From Bacteroidota bacterium (lineage in GTDB: Bacteria > Bacteroidota > Bacteroidia > Chitinophagales > Saprospiraceae): 37,223 bases of DNA. Position numbers and translations under genes: made by a program. The stretch covers positions 1 through 37,223 of the forward strand of contig PZPC01000050.1 in assembly GCA_003045895.1 (NCBI GenBank), read 5' to 3'. Positions 30,750 through 37,223 of the stretch are shown piece by piece. Position 1 is the first letter of the stretch. Each line of letters opens with the position of its first letter. The notes below the pieces were generated by a model. It worked only from the letters and a program-made list of their open reading frames with translations, was not told the DNA's origin and made no database searches.

Positions 30750-33515
30750 TTGCAAACAAAGTTACTCTTTTCCTTTTGGTTCTTGTTAGTTGCCGGGCTT
30801 TTGTCTGCCCAGGATACGACTGCCTTGGTGCGGGATACCCTCCCGGCCAGCCTGGTCGTAGACAGCCTCCGCACGGATTCCAGCCTCAGCCTTAGCCTGG
30901 GGATACCCCTGTCCAAGGATGCCCTGGAAGCTGCCGTTGAATACAACGCCCGCGACTCCATGAAAATTGATGCCAGTGGCGAAAAAATCCACCTTTACGG
31001 CAATGCTTTCGTAGGGTACACCAATATTACCCTCCGGGCCGCCCACATTGAGCTGAGCTGGGCCAAAAGCGAGGTCATCGCCGAGGGGATGCCCAATGAC
31101 ACAACGGGGGTCATGGAGGGATTACCCGAATTTACGGAAGGAGAAAATAAGTTCGTGGCCCGCTCCATGCGCTACAATTTCGAAACCCGCAAAGGGATCG
31201 TCTACGACGCCATCACCGAGGAAGATGACATCCGGGTGCGGGGCGAGCGCTCCAAGTTTATCACTGCGCCGCCGGGCGATACCCTGGCCAACGATATCAT
31301 CTACAGCGAAAACGCCATTTTTACCACGTGCACGGCCGACGATCCCCACTTTGCTATCACCAGCCGCCGGCAAAAGGTGATTCCCAACAAATTGGTCGTG
31401 GTGGGGCCTTCCAATTTGCAAATCATGGGCGTGCCGACGCCCTTGTGGCTGCCTTTCGGTTTCTTCCCGGTGTCGAAAGGCCGCCGTACGGGCCTCATCT
31501 TTCCGCGCGATTACGAATATTCTGAGCAGTGGGGTTTTGGGCTTAAACAGATAGGGTGGTTCTTTCCGCTCGGAGATAATTTCAACCTTACCTTAGCGGG
31601 CGATATTTACCTGGAAGGTACTTACGGACTGGGCACCACCTTGCAGTACCGCAAGCGCTACGGGTACAACGGCAATTTTAATTTCCGCTACGACAGCCGC
31701 CGCCAGGAACAGATCGTCAACGTGACTGATCCCCTGACCGGCGAACCCGTGCTGGCACCCAATGGCAGCATTGCCCGCAAATCTATTTTTGAACGCTCCA
31801 ATGGTATCTACATCAACTGGTCGCACAACCAGGATGCCGCCGCCCACCCCCTGAACCGCCTGGGTGGTGCCATCAATTTCCAGACCAACGACTTTCAGCG
31901 CCGCGTCTTCAACGACGCCCGCTCGGTGTCGACCAATGTCATCAACTCCAATTTTACTTTTTCGCGCAACTGGCTGGACAAGCCCATCTCCATGAGCGTG
32001 GCTTTTCGCCACAGCCAGAACACCCAGACGCGGCAGATGAGCGTAGATTTCCCGACCTTCCAGTTCCAGACCCAGGCCCTGTACCCCTTCCGGAAAAAGG
32101 AAAGAACCGGCCCCAAGCAATGGTACGAAGACATCACCCTGCGCTACACCAACGAAGCCCGCGCCAATTTCTCGGGGCCCGATACGGCTTTCTTCGAACA
32201 AAAGACCCTGAGCGATGCCCGCTACGGTATGCAGCACAACGCCACCATGGGGACTTCTTTCAAAGTATTGAAGTATTTCAACCTCAACCCCGGCGCTTCC
32301 TACCGCGAAGTCTGGTACGGCGAGCGCCTGTCGGCTACCTTCGACCCCACCAGGGGCATCGGCATCGATACCACCATCTTGCCCAACGGCGAGATAGAGA
32401 CGGAAATTACCGATTTTGGTACCTACCAGTTTGATACCCTCAGTGGCTTTTCGACCTTCCGGACTTTCTCCGCTAACCTGAGCCTGAATACCCAGATTTT
32501 TGGCACTTATTTCTTTAAGAAAGGCCCCATCCGCGGCCTACGGCACGTCATCAAACCCAATATTTCGGTCGGCTACCAACCGGACTACCTGAACAACCCC
32601 AACTACTACAACCGACTGGCTGATACGCTGTCGCCCTTTCTCTCCGACGAGGATATTTATTATTCCCGCTTCAACAACGGCATCTTCGGGGGAACCCCCA
32701 ACCAGGAGACGCAAATGCGACTGTCGTACGGGTTGAACAACATTTTTGAGGCCAAGCTCTTCTCCCGCCGCGATTCGACGGAGAAGAACATCAAGCTCTT
32801 CGATAACCTAACCATCAACGGCGATTACAATTTTGCGGCCGACAGCCTGAAATGGTCGCCCATCGCCATGCGGGGCACCACCCGCTTCTTTAAGGGAGCG
32901 ACCACGTTCTCCTTTTCAGCCACCTTCGACCCCCTGGAACGGATCGAATACCGACCGGGTCTCTTCCGGCGGGTTGACAAAACCACCTGGAGCGAGAGCC
33001 GTACGCCTTTTAAATTTGTGGATGCGTCCTTCAACCTCAATACCAACCTCACTATTGGGAAGATCAGGGCCCTTTTTCAGGGCCAGGCCGAAGAATTGGT
33101 GGAAGAAGTGGATCCCAACGGCGACGAACTGCGACCGGTGGAAGAAACCGACTTTTTGAGTTTGCTCGAAAATTTTTCCATCCGCCACAACATGGCTTTC
33201 GGCTTCAGCCCGGTAGCTGCTGACCGGGACACCTTCAAAGTGACCACCCACAGTATCGAACTACGCGGTAGCCTGGGCCTTACGCCCAACTGGAACGTCG
33301 ACATCGGTTCCATTGGCTACGATTTTACGCGCAAGCAAACGACCTATCCCTACCTGGGCCTGCGCCGCGATCTGCACTGCTGGGAAATGGGCTTCAACTG
33401 GGCGCCCACCCGGAATACCTACTCCTTCTTCCTGCGGGTAAAACCCGGCACCCTCGACTTCATCAAGGTGCCCTACCAACGCAACAATGCCGATGGGCAA
33501 AGGGCGTTCAGGTAG
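30750..33515 (+). CDS. lptD: LPS-assembly protein LptD (OstA-like)
   Basis: This outer-membrane protein of about 921 residues inserts lipopolysaccharide into the outer leaflet. The N-terminal part is an OstA/LptA-like beta-jellyroll (ASGEKIHLYGNAFVGYTNI, AHIELSWAKSEVIAEG), matching LptD's LPS bridge. The rest is the beta-barrel, with the family signature TPLWLPFGFFPVSKGRRTGL. The start is unclear: the TTG at 30750 gives an excellent signal peptide (QTKLLFSFWFLLVAGLLSAQ), while the ATG at 30537 would add 71 residues that overlap the divergent amidase gene. It ends 11 bp before the convergent barrel gene. Confidence 0.85.
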   Translation: MQTKLLFSFWFLLVAGLLSAQDTTALVRDTLPASLVVDSLRTDSSLSLSLGIPLSKDALEAAVEYNARDSMKIDASGEKIHLYGNAFVGYTNITLRAAHIELSWAKSEVIAEGMPNDTTGVMEGLPEFTEGENKFVARSMRYNFETRKGIVYDAITEEDDIRVRGERSKFITAPPGDTLANDIIYSENAIFTTCTADDPHFAITSRRQKVIPNKLVVVGPSNLQIMGVPTPLWLPFGFFPVSKGRRTGLIFPRDYEYSEQWGFGLKQIGWFFPLGDNFNLTLAGDIYLEGTYGLGTTLQYRKRYGYNGNFNFRYDSRRQEQIVNVTDPLTGEPVLAPNGSIARKSIFERSNGIYINWSHNQDAAAHPLNRLGGAINFQTNDFQRRVFNDARSVSTNVINSNFTFSRNWLDKPISMSVAFRHSQNTQTRQMSVDFPTFQFQTQALYPFRKKERTGPKQWYEDITLRYTNEARANFSGPDTAFFEQKTLSDARYGMQHNATMGTSFKVLKYFNLNPGASYREVWYGERLSATFDPTRGIGIDTTILPNGEIETEITDFGTYQFDTLSGFSTFRTFSANLSLNTQIFGTYFFKKGPIRGLRHVIKPNISVGYQPDYLNNPNYYNRLADTLSPFLSDEDIYYSRFNNGIFGGTPNQETQMRLSYGLNNIFEAKLFSRRDSTEKNIKLFDNLTINGDYNFAADSLKWSPIAMRGTTRFFKGATTFSFSATFDPLERIEYRPGLFRRVDKTTWSESRTPFKFVDASFNLNTNLTIGKIRALFQGQAEELVEEVDPNGDELRPVEETDFLSLLENFSIRHNMAFGFSPVAADRDTFKVTTHSIELRGSLGLTPNWNVDIGSIGYDFTRKQTTYPYLGLRRDLHCWEMGFNWAPTRNTYSFFLRVKPGTLDFIKVPYQRNNADGQRAFR
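30757..30764 (-). promoter_or_regulatory. -7 box for the amidase gene
   Basis: The minus strand reads TAACTTTG, a perfect TAnnTTTG. It lies inside the lptD signal-peptide codons and 62 bp ahead of the amidase ATG. On the plus strand TACTTTTG at 30745-30752 also matches the consensus, so the lptD start and promoter overlap here. Confidence 0.4.
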
Positions 33516-33526
33516 CAGTAGCTTAG

Positions 33527-34573
33527 TTACGGATTGATGAAATACTGTACGCCCAGCTGCAGGGACAAGGTACTGGAATTGTCGAAAACCCGTTGCCAGC
33601 TCAAAATGCCCTCCAACGCGAGGTAGGGCGTGATGAATAAATCCGCGCCGATTCCGAAGTTGATGCCGTTTCTCGAATCCGTATTCCCATTGCCATTGCC
33701 ATTGCTTTTGTTGGTTTGCTGCACCAGCTCCAGTCCGACGGTACCAAAAGGATTGAACCGTTGCGCCGTACCAAAATAATAGCGGGCAAAAGGGGAGAAA
33801 CCAAGGGTAGTAGTAGAAAAAGTTTGGTTGCCTAATTCTGATCGAAAGGCACTGAGGATAAGCGAAGCCCCAGCTACCCACTGGTCGGAAACAAAATAAC
33901 CGATATTGGGATTCAGACCAAAACTGCTGTCGCCATCGGAGGGGCTGGTAGAAAAACCTACGCCAGAACCGCCAATAAAGAAGCTACCCCGACCGAAAAT
34001 GCCGGTAGCCGACCGCCAGGCTCCCTTTTCTGCCGCACCCAGAAAAGCCGTGATGCCCGCCTGCAGGCTCAGATTTAGCGATGTATCGTCTTCCGACGCC
34101 GTAATACGGGGCCCAGCCAGGAGGTCGATAGCCACGTTGGGACCAATAAAATGGCTGAATCCTCCCTGCAACTGGAGCCCATAGATTTGATTGTCGAAGT
34201 CACCGGTGAGGATGTTGAGGCTGGCACCGGCTTGCCCAAACCAAAAGGTGTTTGCTTTGGCCGGATTGAAGTAGTAGCGCGCATAGGGCGCAAAACCGAA
34301 GGAGGCAAAGTCGGTAAAAGAGCTAAAGAAGGTGCCGACCGAGATGCTGCCGCCCACCAAAAGGTGGTCATTCGTAAAGATGCCGTAGCTGGGGCTGAAG
34401 TTGGCTGCGAACTGGTCTTCGGAAGAAGAAAAGAAAATAGAATTGTTATCCAGGGTAGTAAAAGCCAGGCCCATACTGCCACCAATGACAATATCTCCTT
34501 TTTGGAGCTGTGCACTAGCGAGTAACGGGGAGAGGAGGAGCAAAAAGAGTAAAGCGCGGTAGTTGTTTTTCAT
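33527..34573 (-). CDS. Outer-membrane barrel protein with internal duplication
   Basis: This 348-residue protein has a signal peptide (LLFLLLLSPLLASAQ). It consists of two similar beta-barrel halves. The first (about 25-175) contains GDIVIGGSMGLAF, NFSPSYGIFTNDHLLVGGS and FGFAPYARYYF. The second (about 190-348) contains GSFFIGGSGVGFS, LNPNIGYFVSDQWVAGAS and LGFSPFARYYFG. A short NGNGNGN run sits near residue 300. It ends in a hydrophobic-aromatic strand (LGVQYFINP). No specific function can be assigned. It is separated by 85 bp from mqnD upstream on the same strand and converges on lptD. Confidence 0.75.
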   Translation of the reverse strand: MKNNYRALLFLLLLSPLLASAQLQKGDIVIGGSMGLAFTTLDNNSIFFSSSEDQFAANFSPSYGIFTNDHLLVGGSISVGTFFSSFTDFASFGFAPYARYYFNPAKANTFWFGQAGASLNILTGDFDNQIYGLQLQGGFSHFIGPNVAIDLLAGPRITASEDDTSLNLSLQAGITAFLGAAEKGAWRSATGIFGRGSFFIGGSGVGFSTSPSDGDSSFGLNPNIGYFVSDQWVAGASLILSAFRSELGNQTFSTTTLGFSPFARYYFGTAQRFNPFGTVGLELVQQTNKSNGNGNGNTDSRNGINFGIGADLFITPYLALEGILSWQRVFDNSSTLSLQLGVQYFINP

Positions 34574-34658
34574 TGGAGGTGTTTTAGGAAAATGGTTGGT
34601 AAGGCTCTAAAATATAAACGCTGCTGCGATTCTACAAGAATAACGGGGCTTTTTCTGT

Positions 34659-35492
34659 TCAAGCGGGCAGGAAAACGGCCTGTTCACTCACCGGAATCAC
34701 CCCTTTTCTTTGGGCTTCCTGGAAGAGGTGGGCGACGGCCGCGCGGCCCTGCTCGCCCAGGTCAAGGGTGAAGTCGTTGACGTAGAGGCCGATGTGGGCA
34801 AACATGACGGCCTCGTCCATTTCCTGGGCGTGGGCTTTCACGTAGGCGCTGGTGGCCTGGGGGTGGGCTTGCGCAAAGGCGACACTGCGGGCTAGCACGC
34901 GGTTGACCTTTTGCTGCACCTCCAGCGGCAAGCGCCGGTTGACGACAATACCACCCAGGGGAATCGGATGCCCGGTGGTGCTTTCCCAGAACTCACCCAG
35001 GTCCTGAATTTTCACGAGGCCCTTGTCCTGGTAGGTGAAGCGGTTTTCGTGGATAATGAGCCCGGCCGTCACTTCGCTGCGGAGCACGGCGCCTTCGATG
35101 TCGGAGAAAAGTACTTCCTGTTTGTTCGTCGCCTCGGGGTAAGCCAGGCCGAGGAGGAAATTGGCGGTGGTGTATTTTCCGGGGATGGCAATGGTGCCCG
35201 CATTGACCTCGGCCACGGTCAGCGGGCGTTTGGCGATGAGCAGTGGGCCGCAGTTGCGCCCCAGCGCCGAGCCGGCATCGAGCAGGGCGTAGGTGTCCAG
35301 CAAATAGGCCAGGGCGTGGTAACTCAGTTTGGTGACATCCAGGGCGCCGGCGAAGGCTTTTTGGTTCAATTCTTCCACGTCGGCGAGCAGAATATCGAAT
35401 TCCAACCCTTCGGTATCCACTTTTTGGTGCACTAAAGCATCGAAAATGAAGGTATCATTGGGGCAAGGCGAGAAACCGAGGGATAATTTCAT
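34659..35492 (-). CDS. mqnD: 1,4-dihydroxy-6-naphthoate synthase
   Basis: This 277-residue MqnD converts cyclic dehypoxanthine futalosine to 1,4-dihydroxy-6-naphthoate in the futalosine menaquinone pathway. The family opening LSLGFSPCPNDTFIFDAL at 3-20 is diagnostic. It is followed by DVTKLSYHALAYLL, GRNCGPLLIAK, IPGKYTTANFLL, AGLIIHENRFTY and the histidine/proline-rich GHPIPLGGIVVNRRL. The length matches the family. It is cytosolic with a periplasmic-binding-protein fold. Other mqn genes are not in this window, but ubiE is. Its start lies only 27 bp from the divergent rluA gene, so their promoters must overlap coding DNA. Confidence 0.95.
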   Translation of the reverse strand: MKLSLGFSPCPNDTFIFDALVHQKVDTEGLEFDILLADVEELNQKAFAGALDVTKLSYHALAYLLDTYALLDAGSALGRNCGPLLIAKRPLTVAEVNAGTIAIPGKYTTANFLLGLAYPEATNKQEVLFSDIEGAVLRSEVTAGLIIHENRFTYQDKGLVKIQDLGEFWESTTGHPIPLGGIVVNRRLPLEVQQKVNRVLARSVAFAQAHPQATSAYVKAHAQEMDEAVMFAHIGLYVNDFTLDLGEQGRAAVAHLFQEAQRKGVIPVSEQAVFLPA

Positions 35493-35499
35493 AGTTTTG
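35492..35499 (+). promoter_or_regulatory. -7 box for rluA-dapF
   Basis: TAGTTTTG matches TAnnTTTG and ends 20 bp before the rluA ATG. Its first base is the complement of the mqnD start codon, so this promoter overlaps the beginning of mqnD. Confidence 0.45.
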
Positions 35500-35519
35500 C
35501 AGCTTAAAATCGACTAGAT

Positions 35520-36218
35520 ATGCACTTACAGGTGCTTTACGAGGACAACCACCTCATTGCGATCAACAAACCAGCAGGCTACCTGGTTCAAGGCGACCAA
35601 ACGGGCGACGCCACTTTGGCCGAATACGTCAAGGATTACATCAAAACCAAGTACAAGAAACCTGGTGATGTGTTTTTGGGCGTCATCCACCGCCTCGACC
35701 GCCCCGTCAGTGGGGTTCTCCTCTTTGCGCGAACCAGCAAAGGCCTGACCCGCATGAACGAAATGTTCAAGAACCAGGAAGTGGAAAAAACCTACTGGGC
35801 CGTCACGGCCAACCAGCCCGATCCGCTGGAAGGCGAACTGGTACACTACCTCACCAAGGACCCGGAACGCAACGTGGCCAAGGCTTTCGAGTTTATGAGC
35901 AGCCGGGCGGTAGGGGCCAAAAAGGCAGAATTGCACTACCAGATGCTGGGCCGCCTGGGCACCCACGTCCTGGTGGAGGTGAAACCTAAGACGGGGCGCC
36001 CCCACCAGATTCGCGTGCAGCTGGCGAAAATTGGTTGCCCGATCCGCGGCGACCTGAAATACGGCAGTACCATCACCAATAAAGACGGAACCATCCACCT
36101 GCATTGTCGTTCGCTCTCGTTTATGCACCCCATCAAGAAGGAACAGGTGACCCTGTGGGCCACGCCGCCCAAGGGTGAAATCTGGAGCTTGTTCAGCGAT
36201 TTTTGGAAGAAGCGATAA
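35520..36218 (+). CDS. RluA-family pseudouridine synthase
   Basis: This 232-residue enzyme isomerises uridine to pseudouridine in rRNA or tRNA. The catalytic Asp is D60 in the family motif HRLDRPVSGVLLFAR. Other motifs are INKPAGYLV near the N-terminus, KTYWAV, and TGRPHQIRVQLA with GDLKYG near the C-terminus. No S4 RNA-binding domain is present, so it belongs to the short RluA branch, and the target site is not readable. It is cytosolic. dapF starts 9 bp after its stop, so the two form an operon. Confidence 0.92.
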   Translation: MHLQVLYEDNHLIAINKPAGYLVQGDQTGDATLAEYVKDYIKTKYKKPGDVFLGVIHRLDRPVSGVLLFARTSKGLTRMNEMFKNQEVEKTYWAVTANQPDPLEGELVHYLTKDPERNVAKAFEFMSSRAVGAKKAELHYQMLGRLGTHVLVEVKPKTGRPHQIRVQLAKIGCPIRGDLKYGSTITNKDGTIHLHCRSLSFMHPIKKEQVTLWATPPKGEIWSLFSDFWKKR

Positions 36219-36227
36219 AGCACGCCG

Positions 36228-37022
36228 ATGAAAACGACCCTGCCATTCGTGAAATACCAGGGCGCTGGTAATGATTTTGTGATCGTCAACCACTGGTCGG
36301 GGCCGGTGCTGACCGACCTGTCGGCCGCCACCATTGCCCGCCTCTGCGACCGCCGCTTCGGCATCGGCGCCGATGGCCTCATGCTGTTGGAGCGCGACCC
36401 CGATTACGATTTCCGCATGGTCTACTACAATGCCGACGGCTACCCCAGCACCATGTGTGGCAACGGGGGGCGCTGCATCGTGGCCTTTGCCCACCGTTTG
36501 GGCCTCATTGGCGCGCAAACGACTTTCCGCGCCGTAGATGGTCCCCACCGGGCCCACCTCACCCAGCCCGCCTGGGTAGAACTGGAGATGACCCCGGTGA
36601 CGGCGGTCACGCCGGTGCTAGACGGCCATTTTTTGGATACCGGCTCGCCGCATTACGTGGCGCAAGTGGCCCGCCTGGATGCCATCGACGTCGATGAGCA
36701 GGGGCGTACCCTGCGCCAGCGCCCCGAATTCGCCCCCGGTGGCACCAACGTCAACTTCGTCACGGGCACCGCCGACAGCGGCCTGACCATCGCCACCTAC
36801 GAGCGGGGCGTGGAAGCCGAAACCCTCGCCTGCGGCACCGGCGTGACCGCTGCCGCGCTGGTAGCAGCCCAGGCTACGGGCCGCCAGGGAGACTTCACCA
36901 TTCCCGTCACCGCCAAAGGCGGGGCGTTGGCCGTTCGCCTGCATTACGATGGAACACAGTTTAGCCAGATCTGGCTGTGTGGACCAGCGGTTTTTGTCTT
37001 TGCGGGGGAGGTGGAGGTGTGA
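36228..37022 (+). CDS. dapF: Diaminopimelate epimerase
   Basis: This 264-residue PLP-independent epimerase converts LL- to meso-diaminopimelate for lysine and peptidoglycan. The two catalytic cysteines are C77 (MCGNGGRCIVAFAH) and C202 (LACGTGVTAAALVA). The N-terminal FVKYQGAGNDFVIVNHW and the middle GGTNVNFV are family signatures, and the length is normal. It is cytosolic and second gene of the rluA-dapF operon. A hairpin follows 6 bp after the stop. The window also carries a peptidoglycan amidase, but not as part of this operon. Confidence 0.96.
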   Translation: MKTTLPFVKYQGAGNDFVIVNHWSGPVLTDLSAATIARLCDRRFGIGADGLMLLERDPDYDFRMVYYNADGYPSTMCGNGGRCIVAFAHRLGLIGAQTTFRAVDGPHRAHLTQPAWVELEMTPVTAVTPVLDGHFLDTGSPHYVAQVARLDAIDVDEQGRTLRQRPEFAPGGTNVNFVTGTADSGLTIATYERGVEAETLACGTGVTAAALVAAQATGRQGDFTIPVTAKGGALAVRLHYDGTQFSQIWLCGPAVFVFAGEVEV

Positions 37023-37028
37023 TGGCCA

Positions 37029-37050
37029 AAAAGTCAGCCTCCTGACTTTT
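37029..37050 (+). terminator. Terminator of rluA-dapF
   Basis: AAAAGTCAG (37029-37037) pairs perfectly with CTGACTTTT (37042-37050) around a CCTC loop, and the stem itself ends in TTTT, giving a rho-independent shape. Confidence 0.7.
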
Positions 37051-37153
37051 AGCAAAAAGCGTTCGCATATTTAGTTTGTTTATGGGTAGGTTTAACCCAT
37101 TCTTTACGCGCTAAAATTCTATTAAAGATGAAAAACGTGCTTCTTTCTTTCTT

Positions 37154-37223
37154 TCTACATTGAAACCATTTCAGTACCTCTACAACAATTATATTTACCT
37201 GAACACCGCCAACGCTGGCCGCA
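37154..37223 (+). CDS. Possible 5' end of a gene cut by the window edge
   Basis: Near 37158 a TTG could begin a frame reading KPFQYLYNNYIYLNTANAGR that stays open to the window edge. The upstream ATG at 37129 gives only 11 codons. The sequence looks protein-like (aromatic, Asn-rich) but is too short to identify, and the start is a guess. Confidence 0.25.

Noticed and set aside
31593-32237. Open frame antisense to lptD
   Set aside because: Shadow of the lptD barrel region; no signal peptide or motif.

Overview
The window reads as chromosomal DNA of a Bacteroidota bacterium, probably of the Saprospiria (Lewinella/Haliscomenobacter-like). Evidence for this: no Shine-Dalgarno motifs; promoter -7 boxes of the TAnnTTTG type; type IX secretion system (T9SS) parts (PorT, a PorG-like barrel, a T9SS sorting domain); an Oar-like TonB receptor; a decayed PKD protein of a style common in Saprospiria; and menaquinone made by the futalosine route (mqnD) with UbiE/MenG. 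The genus assignment is inference.

Layout. 1-769: gene-free, repeat-rich DNA (tandem 16-mers, GTGTAAA motifs, a perfect 18-bp inverted repeat). 770-2887: a HAD phosphatase diverging from a diheme cytochrome c lipoprotein. 2918-6918: an unstable, partly decayed stretch. It holds a T9SS sorting-domain remnant and an orphan polymorphic-toxin tip overlapping an immunity-type gene. It also holds an intact AIM24-DUF1990 gene pair bracketed by two ~290-bp direct repeats, a truncated membrane-protein gene and a broken PKD protein. 6951-9188 (minus): ubiE-porT-hscB followed by two tRNA-Leu genes and a terminator. 9357-13452: gyrA and a TPR protein. 13655-18552: an M1 aminopeptidase lipoprotein converging on an MsbA-like ABC exporter plus a small membrane protein. 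18836-23545: a PorG-like barrel, an ArsC-like phosphatase and a large TonB receptor. 23853-27881: ppk1 and the betaine-lipid pair btaA-btaB. 28023-30694 (minus): a cell-wall amidase and an MCE/MlaD protein, divergent from lptD. 33527-35492 (minus): an outer-membrane barrel and mqnD. 35520-37022: rluA and dapF. A possible partial gene reaches the right edge.

How the genes work together. Much of the window serves the envelope: LPS assembly (LptD), phospholipid traffic (MCE protein), peptidoglycan (amidase, DapF), T9SS, TonB uptake and a lipid exporter. ppk1 next to btaAB suggests a phosphate-economy block, storing polyphosphate and making phosphorus-free betaine lipid. The least ordinary region is 2918-6070. 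There a 73-residue GIY-YIG-like toxin tip occurs twice with identical DNA, each copy with a different upstream fusion. Only one copy keeps a complete immunity gene.
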